Origin: Flectonema sp. DT1601
Taxonomy: Eukaryota; Euglenozoa; Diplonemea; Diplonemida; Diplonemidae
Assembly: GCA_964019425.1 (NCBI GenBank)
Contig: OZ025789.1
Coordinates: forward strand, 1,178,001 to 1,242,000
Direction of reading: 5' to 3'
DNA: 64,000 bases
Below, in pieces: positions 10,636-21,155 of this stretch. How positions within the stretch are numbered: the first letter of the stretch is position 1; each line of letters starts with the position of its first letter. The notes beneath the pieces are model-generated. The model searched no databases. It was given only the letters and a program-made list of their open reading frames with translations, and had not been told where the DNA came from. The position numbers were made by a program, and so were the translations under genes.

Positions 10636-11157
10636 ATGTCTTCGTTGCTAAAATATGTAAGCAACCCCTACATGATTAACTGGCTATCATCTCCTTCCAA
10701 TGATTGTACTTTTGAAGAGAGAATACTTAGTAAATATATTTTAGAGATACTCGAAAAATATGTCTCCGAGATGGAGTCTCACTGCAAAATACCTAATGGA
10801 GGAATTCCTCGTTGGAAGGGTGCGGGTGATATTGTGAATAAGAATATTATAAGCAGCTTGCGGTCTGAACGGATTTCGGTAAATAAAAATAATTTTAACA
10901 TTAAACTAGTTGAGTACAAGGAAACACTATACACTGAGAGTTGTGAACTGGAAGATGAGATTCGCGGTGTGTTATCGCAGTTGGTTGTATCTCAGATTTC
11001 TAAATTTCCTGATCGCCCATCAGAATCCACCGTCCGATCACAAATGGATGACTCACTCCGCAGTAAAGTATATCGCTTGGTGGAGTTACCTCTTTGGATT
11101 CAGGCTGTTGAAAAGTCCATCGAAAATATTCAAATGAAGAATCACTCAGAAAGCTGA
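10636..11157 (+). CDS. Unknown 173-residue soluble protein
   Basis: A small protein of balanced composition with no signal peptide or membrane segment. It is predicted to be mostly helical by eye: residues 25-50 (EERILSKYILEILEKYVSEM) and 95-160 (alternating charged and aliphatic residues, ending LPLWIQAVEKSIENI). I do not recognise a family. It is supported as a real gene by ordinary codon use over its full length, an acceptor CAG 23 bases before the ATG, and its place in the same-strand array between two other genes. Another reading frame over the same bases (10910-11137) is shorter and unlike a protein, so it is taken as a shadow. Confidence 0.75.
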   Translation: MSSLLKYVSNPYMINWLSSPSNDCTFEERILSKYILEILEKYVSEMESHCKIPNGGIPRWKGAGDIVNKNIISSLRSERISVNKNNFNIKLVEYKETLYTESCELEDEIRGVLSQLVVSQISKFPDRPSESTVRSQMDDSLRSKVYRLVELPLWIQAVEKSIENIQMKNHSES

Positions 11158-11467
11158 CCTGCTCAACGATATTATTGGACGTCGTCTCTCATCTCTCATT
11201 GCCTCCCTCGTGGTCTTTACCAATTGGGGAGCTGCGTATTTTTTTTTTTTTTTTTTTTTTAATGCAACAATCGAATTCGCTATTCATCGTCCTCCCTCAC
11301 AGTCTGTGTAAACACTTCTTAAAATGTTTATAGGAGGGGTGTCGTGTACTTTGGGTTCGTTTCTTTTTTGATTGAAATAAAAAGAAGAAGAAGAACAGGT
11401 GGTTCATGTTTAGATAACTACCTTTCTGAGTACAGATAAAACTTTTATTATTCTTCTATCTCACAAC
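11158..11467. other. Intergenic gap
   Basis: No gene seen. Includes a T run of 20 at about 11240 and a short GAA repeat near 11383. The acceptor for the next gene is not clear; an AG at about 11436 in GAGTACAG is possible. Confidence 0.45.
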
Positions 11468-11992
11468 ATGTGTAAGAACGAAGAAGATCAGATGACTAAC
11501 GACAGCAGTGATACTGTCCGCGAGGTGTTATGTCAAAAACCAACTCGCAAACCAGCTAAGCGGCCAGCTGTGGCCAGTAGCAGCGACAGCAGCAGCAGCA
11601 GCAGCAGTTCCTCTGAGGCTGGTTCTATAAAGCGTCGTAAAATTGCTCCAAAGAAATCTCGAAAACCAACTCGCAAACCTGCTAAGCAGCCAGCTGTGGC
11701 TAGCAGCAGCAGCAGCAGCAGCAGCAGTTCTAGTACTGCTCCAAAGGAATCTCGAAACCCAATTTGCAAACCTGCAAAGCAGCCAGCTGTGGCTAGTAGC
11801 AGCAGCGACAGTAGCAGCAGTTCTTCTGATACTGCTCCAAAGAAATCTCGAAAGCCAACTCGTAAACCTGCACAGCAGGGTACTTCTATAAAGCGCCGTA
11901 AAATTGCTCCAAAGAAATCTCGAAAACCAACTCGCAAACGTGCTAAGCAGGCAGCTGTAGCCCACCTCACTGTTCCAGGTATATCTGGGTAG
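11468..11992 (+). CDS. Ser/Lys tandem-repeat protein, Nopp140-like composition
   Basis: A 174-residue protein built from about four imperfect repeats of roughly 35-45 residues. Each has a basic half, APKKSRKPTRKPAKQPAVA or a close variant, and a poly-Ser half encoded by AGC repeats (for example SSSDSSSSSSSSS). IKRRKIAPKKSRKPTRK occurs twice and looks like a bipartite nuclear signal. Alternating basic and phosphorylatable serine blocks are the hallmark of Nopp140/NOLC1-type nucleolar chaperones and of some histone H1-like proteins; which applies here cannot be told from composition. The DNA repeats make the array prone to expansion and contraction. The minus-strand open frames over it are only its mirror. 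The gene lies directly before ATG9, 261 bases apart. Confidence 0.7.
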   Translation: MCKNEEDQMTNDSSDTVREVLCQKPTRKPAKRPAVASSSDSSSSSSSSSEAGSIKRRKIAPKKSRKPTRKPAKQPAVASSSSSSSSSSSTAPKESRNPICKPAKQPAVASSSSDSSSSSSDTAPKKSRKPTRKPAQQGTSIKRRKIAPKKSRKPTRKRAKQAAVAHLTVPGISG

Positions 11993-12253
11993 GTGTGATT
12001 TGCTTTGTAGCTTTTCATCACTGCTTCCTTCCGTCCCCCTTTTTTTTTGCAGCGCACAATCTCTCATCGTTCACTTCACTTTCACAAATTGATGTACGCT
12101 TGTGAAAATTACAAGTGATTAATTAATTGTCAAAAATCATGTGTTGCAATATCCTGCTTCTCACCTTCTCTTAATTACTTTTTGTTTTGTTTGTTAAGTT
12201 AAAACACGTTGATATCTGTTTAATTATTTTACAGATCCCCATAACAAAAATAA

Positions 12254-14371
12254 ATGTGGGGAAGCAAGCAAAGCAACCGGGGCGATTATGAGAAAATCGG
12301 AGATGACCCGAATATCAAATCTCAAGAACTCAGAGAAGTTAGAAGCACAAGTTCTGAAAGAGCTGATTACGAAAATATCAAAGAAATAGATGAAAATACC
12401 GAACATAGAATCTTTTTACGAAGGTTTGGAGGTGATCATGCCCACGATACAGCACTGCAAGCTTTATATGATCACTGGCATGGAAAAGGTCATGATTGGA
12501 TTGTTACAGACAAAATACTTCACTTTTTAAGATGTTTTTTTGCATTTATCTTTGTAATAATACTTGCTGTTTATGTGAACTGGTCGGATATGATATCGTG
12601 TGATGGAACTGAATGCAATCGGATTGATTTCTTATTACCACCCTCTGCCATCAATGACGTGGATAGCCTTCAGGTAGTAATAATTACTTTAATGGGAATT
12701 CTTATTTTTGGATTGTTCTTGTTTATGATTCACTTTGTGCTATTTGATTTACCGAGACAGAGGTCTTGTAGAAGATACTTGGATCACATTAACGTTCCTC
12801 AAATCAATATTAAAAACGGTGTTTGTGGGTGGGATGATTTGGTCAGAACACTCTACAAACATCAAGCGCATTACACCGAGGCAGAACTTTATAATCATCA
12901 AGGGGTTCCTGTTAGACTGAATGAGCTTCATATTGCTCAATGTATTATGAGAACTGAAAATTACGTCATCGCCCTCATAAATTCTGGTATTGTTCAGTTT
13001 CCTTTATTGAACGCAACGACTTATATATTGTTAAAGGATTACCTTATCAAGTGGTGTGTTTTTACTAGAAAAGCACCAACTGCGATCCATCCATCTGCTT
13101 CGACTTGGCGTAGTGAGGTAACCCGAAATTTAAAAGTTCACTGCGTCCTCTGGGCTTTCATTCTTTTCATTTGTGCACCTTTTTGGGTTGCCTGGAGGAT
13201 TATTTATAATTTCTTTAAATACGGAGTCGTATTTAAGAACGATCCTGGAAGATTCTTTCTGACCCGAACATGGACAACACATGCAAGTGTTTGCTTCAGG
13301 GAGTACAATGAATTACCTCATTGCTTTGAACTTCGCATGGCAAATTCAAGAAAAATGGCACAGGATTTCGTTGACCAGTATCCGGATTACCTTTTCAAGG
13401 TAATCGGTCAGACTGGATCTTTTATTTTTTCAGGAATATTTTTATTATTGTTGCTTCTTACGATATTAAACGAAGGCGTTATTGCTAACATGTCGTTTTT
13501 CGATAAACCACTCTTGTGGTGGATGCCCTTCATTTTGTCAATTGCTCTTTTTTGTAGTAGATTAGGCTACTCCGAGAATACAAGACAACTAACTTTTTTT
13601 GATCCCAAAAGAGGGTTTGAGACTTTGCAAAGATTCAGTCATTGGGAACCAATGGAATTACGAAACTGGGATGCCTCTGCTTATGAGAATGCGAATAAAA
13701 TATATAAACTTTTAGTTGGCATGTTTCCTCTGACGTTAACAAACTTTTTGATAGAAGCTTGTACAATCCCAATGACTCTTTATCATCTTTGTCAAATTGC
13801 GAAGAATGCCGAGTCTATTGTAACTTGTATCTGTGACTTGACTCACATCCCACCTGAAAAGGTTTCAGATAATGAAGGTAAATTGCCTTCTGACTTTTCA
13901 GATTTTCAAATGGGAAGTATATTATGTTTTAGTACTTTTAAAAAGCAATACTCTTGCGGAACATTGGGAGGTTCAGGTAATGATGAAGACGTGGCGAGGG
14001 TACGTAGATACCTCGGAGAGCACGAAGGAAAGATGGAGCGATCAGTCCTTGGTTTTCTTGTAATGTACCCCAGATGGGCTAAGAATGATTCTGAAGCAAA
14101 ACAATGGAAACCTCTAGAAACATTAGTACAGAAGAGCGAAAGCGGTCGTCCAGCTGAATGGCAACAACCGAGTTTTGCAAAGAATGAACTTACGATGCTT
14201 CAGACGTCTGTTTATGTTGAAGAACCTGATGAAGATGAAATACCTGCTAGACTTGCAGGTGCTGCTGCAAACCCCCATGGTAGCAATAATAATGAAGCCA
14301 CTAAGTATGAACAACTCGGTGGTTTCATGGAGACGTACTTTGCAACTATGGAAAGAGATCGTCGGCGTTAG
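12254..14371 (+). CDS. ATG9: Autophagy protein ATG9 (lipid scramblase)
   Basis: A 705-residue intronless protein. ATG9 is the multi-spanning scramblase on vesicles that seed autophagosomes and passes lipids delivered by ATG2 across the membrane. The family features seen are: a hydrophilic N-terminal tail of about 80 residues; membrane segments at about 95-115 and 135-160; the conserved RLNELHIAQCIMRTENYVIALIN stretch (about 220-245), which matches the D-I-x-x-R-I-M-R-x-x-N-Y-L-I-A motif; a membrane pair near 300-325; FREYNELPHCFELR (about 350), matching the highly conserved FREFNELPH; and further membrane segments near 385-430. The C-terminal 150 residues are hydrophilic and less conserved, as in other ATG9s. 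The acceptor TTTTACAG ends at 12234, 19 bases before the ATG. Confidence 0.93.
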   Translation: MWGSKQSNRGDYEKIGDDPNIKSQELREVRSTSSERADYENIKEIDENTEHRIFLRRFGGDHAHDTALQALYDHWHGKGHDWIVTDKILHFLRCFFAFIFVIILAVYVNWSDMISCDGTECNRIDFLLPPSAINDVDSLQVVIITLMGILIFGLFLFMIHFVLFDLPRQRSCRRYLDHINVPQINIKNGVCGWDDLVRTLYKHQAHYTEAELYNHQGVPVRLNELHIAQCIMRTENYVIALINSGIVQFPLLNATTYILLKDYLIKWCVFTRKAPTAIHPSASTWRSEVTRNLKVHCVLWAFILFICAPFWVAWRIIYNFFKYGVVFKNDPGRFFLTRTWTTHASVCFREYNELPHCFELRMANSRKMAQDFVDQYPDYLFKVIGQTGSFIFSGIFLLLLLLTILNEGVIANMSFFDKPLLWWMPFILSIALFCSRLGYSENTRQLTFFDPKRGFETLQRFSHWEPMELRNWDASAYENANKIYKLLVGMFPLTLTNFLIEACTIPMTLYHLCQIAKNAESIVTCICDLTHIPPEKVSDNEGKLPSDFSDFQMGSILCFSTFKKQYSCGTLGGSGNDEDVARVRRYLGEHEGKMERSVLGFLVMYPRWAKNDSEAKQWKPLETLVQKSESGRPAEWQQPSFAKNELTMLQTSVYVEEPDEDEIPARLAGAAANPHGSNNNEATKYEQLGGFMETYFATMERDRRR

Positions 14372-15933
14372 AGATCTGTCTGTGATGCGAAGTGAAGTAC
14401 CCGTCTGAGATTATATCGGAGAACAGGTCAACCTATCCCACCATGTTCGAGTACCCGTGTGAAGGTTCTATCGTTGGCGTGTAAATTGGTCAGCCTACCT
14501 GTTATTATAATTATATTTGTGTATATAAAAAAAGAAATATTAAAAAAAAAAAAACAACGGAAATACTTTAATTACATTAATTATTGTTGTCGGCTACTTG
14601 TATAGAAATCTGTTACTTAATAGTGAGCAGGAGAGGGCACTTCCTTTCAGTGTGTATATTTCTGGTTTTTTTTCCTTTTTTTTCCCTTACTCGGCTACGT
14701 TTTTAACACAAAACAGCTAATGGCTGTCGTTCGGGTATCAGCATTTCATGCTTTCCCCCCCTCCCGTTTTTTCAAGCTCCACACAAGTTTTATATTAGTA
14801 CAACAGTATGTCAAAAGGGATAGGTTTTGGGATATATTTTCTTTTTTATATATCCCAAGTTTCTTGATTACGTCGGCTACTAACTGCAAGTTAGAAGCTG
14901 AGTTTCTCATCTCTACTGCTTCTCATGTTCAATACAGTTCTGTGGAGGCTGCTACTTTTTCAACAACTAGTTGCGACGTGCGTTCAGAACTGTACCATAA
15001 TTATGCTTCAGTCATTCGTGTGTAGCCTTTTCTTTCGCTTGAGTAAAAAAAGTTGAAATTTCTTTTTGGCCGAATTAAACAAAAAAAAGAAGAAAAACAA
15101 GAAAGAAAAAAAAAAACAACAGCAGCAACCTAGCCTGAGATTGGTCTCTTTTTCCTTTCTAAGATATCCATCGTATGCAGTCTTGTTGTTCTTGATTTGT
15201 CAGATACCAGGGATTGTACTTTCAGTCACGTTATAAGCTTTGTGTTGCTTATTATTCATTGTAATTGTGATTACTCCCTTTGACGAAATTTGGCGTTATC
15301 AGTCGTCTCTAACACTGTCTGCTCGCGTGGGCGGTGGGTTTAGGTTGTCATTTGTTCCAGGTTATTCTACGTCTCTTATCGTCTGTGAGAGTCTCACGGT
15401 CGCTGGTAGCGGTATAACTGTTACCCTTGTGAGCTTTTCCTGGCTTTTGGCTCCTAGGCTTCGTAAATAAATAAAATAAATAAATAAATACTTGATTCCC
15501 AGCCATAGCATAACATTCCCTTTTCTCTTTCCCCCTTAAATTTTTTGCGAGGTAGAGGTTCAGTAAAAAAACTGAAACAAGTAATGCAACGATGTTTATT
15601 CTGATTTTCCATCTAGCTCATAGTCAGACTGTCACCAAATGCCCGTAGTGTTTGATTTCGCTTTTCACACAAACTGATGGCGATTGGACAAAGCCTTGGT
15701 CACATCTGTGGCCTCTCATCTGAAAAAAAAAAAAAAAAAAATCCTGTTTTTTTATATTATTTCCTGATGCTTGCCCTGGTAGCCGACTACGACGGGACTC
15801 ATGAGTTTTATTTATTTTTATTTATCAAATTTTCGAACAGCAAACCATGTCAAACAAACATAACAAACCACAGTCCTCTGAAAGATGACGACTAATTTCA
15901 TGTTATTTTCCCTCCTTCTTATGTAGAATACAA
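14372..15933. other. Gene-free gap of 1.56 kb
   Basis: No gene that I can support. An open frame at 14720-15025 (101 codons) has no protein-like features and no acceptor close by. A weak tandem duplication lies at about 14396-14501. TCGGCTAC occurs three times (near 14589, 14689, 14871). An AAAT microsatellite is at about 15466-15490. The acceptor for the next gene is the TAG at 15924-15926. Confidence 0.5.
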
Positions 15934-17497
15934 ATGTTTGACAGCGTTCAACTAACGGACGCCGAACTAGAGAAGGCAGGTGGTGCTTATGAGGAATCTG
16001 TTCAACAACAGGGCGGTGCAATGACCGTGTGGGGAATACGAGCAGCTCTCCAACGTCTTTGTGTTGAACCTCCCGAGAGCACATTAAAGGAAATGGGACT
16101 CGACACTGAAATAAGAAATGCTGTATTTGATGGGTTGGAGTCTCGTGATGTAACCCTTCGGCAATTCATTGAAATTGTTGAGGCGGGAAAGGCGGCTTTC
16201 GCAAATAAAGCAACGCCGACTGAGGATGAACAGCTCTTGGCGAATCTATTTATTGACAAACAAGAAATTCTAACGACGGTAATAAATAATACTTTGGAGA
16301 AGATGGATGTTTCTGGATCGTTTTTTACTTCTGAATTCGTTACGAGGGAAGAAGTTTCAAAATTTCTAGCTGATTCACAATCACCATCTTTGACTCGAGA
16401 CACATTCATACAATCATTTAACTCTCAATTTACTAATGGAATTCAAGGTGATAACAAACTCGCTAAGAAAGCAGTTTCTAACAGACTTCATCCAAAAAAC
16501 AAACTACGTCACTTCCTGGGCCTGCAACGTATGTTTACCCGAAAACGCATCGGTCGAACTGGGAGTATTAGCGCGACAATCGATTACCTCCCACCTGTAT
16601 GTAATTATTACTTTTAGAAGTGTCGTGTTAATCACATTAAGTACTTCAATAAAACAGTCTCATTCAAAACAAGTAACACAATCACTTGAGCCATCACCAG
16701 TTTGTTTACAATTTGATCAGCTGAGATATGAAGCTCTTAAGACTGAATTACTTGATAATCTCAAAGAACGTCGTAGAAAACAAGATTCAAAACGTGAGGA
16801 ACTTCAATCTGTGAAATATCCTCCGATAACATCTAGTTTAGAAGAAGCGTCACTCGTATTATCACAAGAACAGTTTAAGAATCCATCTGAGGCGATGCAT
16901 CATTATGAAAATATTGTTAGATGTAAAAAGAGAATTGGTTGTTCACTAAACCCTTCAGTCTATTCTAAATCTGTAGAAGTAATTGAGTCTGCTGGTCATC
17001 TACCTCAAAAATCACAAGACGGCAATAGCAGTCATACAATACGAACTAACCGACTTCGAAGAAGAAGAAGAAGAAGAAATGATGATTACTGCATACCAAC
17101 TGAATGGGGTATTACTAAGACTCAAACAAAACGATTGCGAGATCAAGTTCGTGAAAGGACGTTACCAATTGGAGCTGAAGGAGTTGCTAGTATGGTTACC
17201 ATTAATGAAAAGAATCAGAGATTTAAATCAATCTCACGAGAGATGGACGCATCAAATCATTACTACCACAACCACCAAGAACTGATGTGTGGTTCTCCAC
17301 ATCGATCAAGAGATATGTGCTGTTCTGTGTCTGACGCTTCTGAAAAAGATCGCCAAGCAGCGGTTGGCACATTCTCAACACCTTTAGTCCCAATCAAAAC
17401 AACTACGCCTGTGACCATTTCATCACAAAGTCCGATTTCATGCCGACCTCGTTTAGTACCCATACGTGATGTCAGAGTTCCTTACCTGTGTTTTTAA
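15934..17497 (+). CDS. EF-hand-like N-terminal domain protein, two exons
   Basis: Exons 15934-16596 and 16658-17497 are joined by a 61-base intron (GTATGT...AAACAG), giving 500 residues. Without the splice the first frame stops within 9 codons, while the second frame stays open, so the intron is well supported. Residues 5-85 resemble a calmodulin-type lobe: LTDAELEKAGGAYEE...GAMTVWGIRAALQRL...TLRQFIEIVEAG, helix-loop-helix pairs whose loops lack the usual Asp ligands, so calcium binding is doubtful. Residues about 90-170 look like a second such lobe (ANLFIDKQEI, TSEFVTREEVSKFL). The C-terminal half is basic and disordered with a run of seven Arg (near nt 17058-17085). The acceptor TAG ends only 7 bases before the ATG. 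The function is unknown; a flagellar role is possible but unproven. Confidence 0.72.
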
Positions 17498-17862
17498 AAA
17501 GAAAAAAATGTAACATGAGCTACACAACGTTCAGAATATTTGTTTATTTCTGTAAGTGATTAAGGTGATTCACTTTTTTTTCCCCCCTTTCTTTTTTTTT
17601 TGGTTTCTTTACTACTTTTCGCGTATATCGAATTATGTTCTTCCCTCTCTGTGGAAAATAGATTCCGTCCTTCTGGGCAAATCTATTCTTTTTGAATTAG
17701 TTTTTATTTATTATATTTACCCGTATTGGTTGTCAAACTTTGTCTTGTCGCAATTATTTTTATTAACCAACTGACATAGTCCGTACAGTCGGTACGCTCT
17801 CTTTGAAGTGTTCTGCTTGAGTGTAATTTTATTTTATTTTTTATTTTAAAAGAGCTGCACAA
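17498..17862. other. Intergenic gap
   Basis: T-rich with no gene seen. Its end, T-rich up to AAAAG at about 17850-17852, is the likely acceptor for the kinase gene, with a leader of only about 10 bases. Confidence 0.5.
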
Positions 17863-20064
17863 ATGACACAAGTTAGCCTCCGTGATCATCTCACAGGCAG
17901 AGGACTTATTGTTGTTGAGGACCCGTATCATTTATTCGAAGGAAATGGTAAGGACAGTCAAATAGTATCCTTCTTTAGAGGTGGTGGTGTTCAAGGATTG
18001 GGTTCTCGTGTTTTCAAAGGATGGTTTAAAGACAGTAAGAGAAAGGTTGCATTAAAACAGTGTTGGGTTGGCTCGTCTATGGTTGACCCAAATGAAGTCA
18101 CTGTAATGGAAGCAGAACTCGCGATATTAAAAAAAATGAGCCACGAGAATGTTGTTCGTTTGGAAGGTGCCTACATGAGAGACGATGTCGATGATGAGAT
18201 TTGGATTGCGATGGAATTTTGTGGAGCTGGTTCTCTTGCAGAAGCGATTCGTATTACAAACCAACCTCTCAGTGAATGTCAGATTGCGTCAGTTCTCTGT
18301 GGAGTATTGTCAGCAATTCAATACCTTCATGATCATAATTATGTACATCGTGATATCCGTTGTGAAAATATCCTTCTTACTGAAGCTGCTGTACCAGTTC
18401 TTGCAGATCTCGGAGCATGCGGCACCCTCATCAATGGGAAATGCAAAGACGCTGTTGGTACCAGTCACTGGATGGCACCAGAGATGGCACACGGAACTCA
18501 CTATGATGAGAAGGTTGACATGTGGAGCATGGGTATGTTAGTCGGACTGTGAGCTTTTCTACTTCTTCTATCACTAAAATAAAATCACAACAACCACAAC
18601 AGGAATTACAATTATTGAAATGGCTGAAATGGAAACTCCAGTAATGAGAGAAGGAGGTAACGAAACGGTCATCGCAGTCAGAAGTCCAGAACTGTGTGAT
18701 AGAGACAGTTGGAGTTCAGGATTGAATACCATCATCGCGTCATGTTTGGACATGCATTCTGATCGAAGACCGAGTGCCGCCACCCTTCTGCAGAGTGACT
18801 TCCTAAGGGAATCTCACCCTGGAGCTCTTCTTACTGACTTAGTCGACATTATAGCCGCAGTTATTGAGAAGGGTATGCATTGATTCTGTTAACGTATTAT
18901 TCCTTTATAAACCAATAGTTGGTACTGGATATAAAAAACCGTAATATAAAAACAACAACAGAGGAAGCAGAAGCAGCAGAACGACTCCTAAAAAGATCAA
19001 TGCGTACCTGTGAGAGTGATGACGACGAGTCAACATTTGAAACAAGTCGAATCGGATCGATTCCTAATTCGATAGTAAATAGTCCTGCTGATGTTACTAT
19101 CGATCCAGTTATATCACCGCCACCTGTTATTCAAGAAACTACACCACCGCCATTTAATCTTGAAGTACAATACACTCCAAATTCTATTGAGTTCCTACGT
19201 AAGGATGATGACGTTCCACTTTCACCTCCGGGACTTGAAACCAGAGAACAGCTTGAAGCGACGAATATTGATCTCCATGAGAAGTTAGAATCATTAAGGG
19301 CTACCATCCCTCATCAACTACTGTTGGAAAGTGAGATACAGTCTTACGGCAGTCAAGACCCCCCAACAGATATTGTTGGTTGTTTTCGGACAGTATGTTT
19401 CCTACTTAACACCGTATTAGTTCTCCATCCTCAAAACACAACACAACACAACACAACAGGAGTCTAAGGTACTTAAGCGTCGTGCCAAAGTATTGAAGTG
19501 TCAGTTGGAGACTGTGAAAAAATCCGTTGAATCTCTTGGTCAGAACATCACCTTATTAGCGGTATGTTATATTATTATTATTATATGGAATTGTTAGCAA
19601 CAAATAATTTAAAAAAGAATAATTCATCAAAACAGTCTAAACTTGAGGGACCTCCGATTAAAAAGAAATCAGCATCAACAAAGAACAATCGCACTAAGGA
19701 AATACAACGAAGCAAATCTTATATTGCTCAGGAAACAGACAGGCTATTAAGAAGTAGTAGATCGAGAACAAGCTCAACTCCTGGTGCAGTTCAATCCCCG
19801 TCGGCGTCAATTTATATGAGAAAGAAGAGAAGACCAAGTCAACCATCAGTTGTTGACAGTATTGAATCTCCTTTAGTTCATTCTTCAAGAGACACTGAAA
19901 GACGTGCTCTCAATGGACGAGGTCATACAAATGGTAATAGCATCGACACTCCTGAAAAGAATGGTGAAAAAGAACAAGGATACGTTCCGGGTGGTATTAG
20001 AAAGAATGCGATGGATACTTTGCTAAGGCGAGGATCAAAAAGACAAGCTTCTTTTTATAAATAG
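17863..20064 (+). CDS. STE-type serine/threonine protein kinase, five exons
   Basis: Exons 17863-18532, 18603-18872, 18962-19392, 19460-19561 and 19636-20064 give 633 residues; exon lengths sum to a multiple of three. Introns are 70, 89, 67 and 74 bases, with donors GTATGT (three) and GTATGC, all ending AACAG. The first splice restores WSMGITIIEMAE, the subdomain IX signature of STE20/MST kinases (WSLGIT.IEMAE). The kinase domain is about residues 35-320: a Gly-rich loop near 40-50, VALK with Lys65, alpha-C Glu85, HRDIRCEN with Asp164 and Asn169, DLG (for DFG) with Asp182, and GTSHWMAPE (about 199-207). All catalytic residues are present, so it should be active. The C-terminal half has a coiled coil (exon 4, RAKVLKCQLETVKKSVESL) and a basic, Ser-rich, disordered tail. 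Substrate and pathway are unknown. Confidence 0.88.
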
Positions 20065-20981
20065 TCTCACCCTGACTGAGGGCTGACTGTCAATAGAATT
20101 ACTAATATTAATGTCCCTGTGACACCACTTGTGGGTATCAAGGTTGATAATAAGATGACTGAGAGGCATACATACCTTGTAGAGGTTATTCCCTTCTTTT
20201 TATTGTTATTTTCTTTTTACATCTTTAATTTGATCTGTGAAATAAGAGATGAGTTTTTTTTTCCCGCAACGAGTCGGAAATCGATTCTTTTCTACTGCGG
20301 TGATCATGTCCATTGCTAGTCAGCTTGAGGGATGTAAAGTTGTCCTTTGTTATGCTTGGTAGCTCACTCACTTTATGTGTGAGTGAAGCATCGCATGGCT
20401 CATCCGTTTTAATTGTGTCATAGATGCCTAGCAGTTTATATTTTTTCATATAAACTGCTGAAACGAGACTTATCGTACAGTGAACGTGATGTCTTTTTTC
20501 CCGAAGGTTGACAAATTTTCGGATTTCTTTTTTTTTTTTTTTTTGTTGTTGTTTCCCAAAGTATTTGTATCGCGTTTGCTCTTTCTCGACGGTAAGTTTC
20601 CACCTTCCACTACGTCTCCCTACATAAGGTTTGGTTTAGTTACAATATTTGTTTCAACGAGTGAGTTGCAGTTTTGCGTGTCCAGTGTACGTGTTGTGTG
20701 GTAGAGACCTCTTCTAAATGAAAAAACAAAAAGAAACAGAAAAAAAAAAAAAAAAAAAACGCTACAGCGTTTTTGTAATATTTGTATTCGTGAAATATTT
20801 CTAACTATTATAGAACTTTACTTTAATCATCTATTTCATACTTTATTAAGTTTACAGGAGATAATAGTATTGGTTGGTCGGTTGGTTTTTATGTGTTGTT
20901 TTTATAAGGTAGACTGAGTAACTTTATATTTGCCACAACAGCCTACTTACACACCTAACAACACACACACACATATAAAAA
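20065..20981. other. Intergenic gap with a tight set of stem-loops
   Basis: No protein gene seen. A compact group of inverted repeats lies at 20364-20459 (separate entry). A short perfect palindrome AAAAACGCT-AC-AGCGTTTTT lies at about 20755-20774, directly after a run of A. The acceptor for the following small gene is probably CACAACAG ending at 20941. Confidence 0.5.
20364..20459 (+). ncRNA. Possible structured RNA: three consecutive stem-loops
   Basis: Stem 1 pairs TCACTCAC (20364-20371) with GTGAGTGA (20379-20386), a perfect 8-bp stem with a 7-base loop. Stem 2 is weak: GCATC (20388-20392) with GATGC (20423-20427). Stem 3 pairs AGCAGTTTATAT (20430-20441) with ATATAAACTGCT (20448-20459), a perfect 12-bp stem with the 6-base loop TTTTTC. 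The stems abut one another. A run of six T follows at about 20494. It could be a small nuclear-type RNA, a 3'-UTR element of the kinase mRNA, or chance; strand is undetermined because stems read on both. Confidence 0.35.
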
Positions 20982-21155
20982 ATGGGAGCCATCCACGATT
21001 TAAAAAAAACCCTTCCTGGAGTTCACCACGTTCATGATGTTAGTAAGCCTGCACCTCCAACTGGCCATATCATTCCGGCAGTTGTAAGTGTTCCAGTCAC
21101 TATTATACAAGTGAGTCACGGACTGATGAGTGTTCCGGCAGCCATTAAGCTTTGA
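20982..21155 (+). CDS. Small 57-residue protein, unknown
   Basis: An ATG-to-TGA frame of 58 codons beginning MGAIHDLKKTLPGVHHVHDV and ending SVPAAIKL. The first 25 residues are hydrophilic and His-rich; the rest (GHIIPAVVSVPVTIIQV...) is mildly hydrophobic with several Pro and could be one membrane-associated segment. It is supported by a likely acceptor (CACAACAG ending at 20941, 41 bases before the ATG), the A-rich sequence just before the ATG as in neighbouring genes, and codon use unlike the surrounding A/T runs. It resembles in size the small accessory subunits of mitochondrial complexes, but no family is recognised. It may also be a chance frame. Confidence 0.5.
   Translation: MGAIHDLKKTLPGVHHVHDVSKPAPPTGHIIPAVVSVPVTIIQVSHGLMSVPAAIKL

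Noticed and set aside
11528-12067. Two minus-strand frames of 174-179 codons
   Set aside because: They are mirror images of the Ser/Lys repeat gene and have its period; the plus strand has the acceptor and the sensible protein.
14720-15025. Open frame of 101 codons after ATG9
   Set aside because: Composition is not protein-like, no clear acceptor, no recognisable motif.
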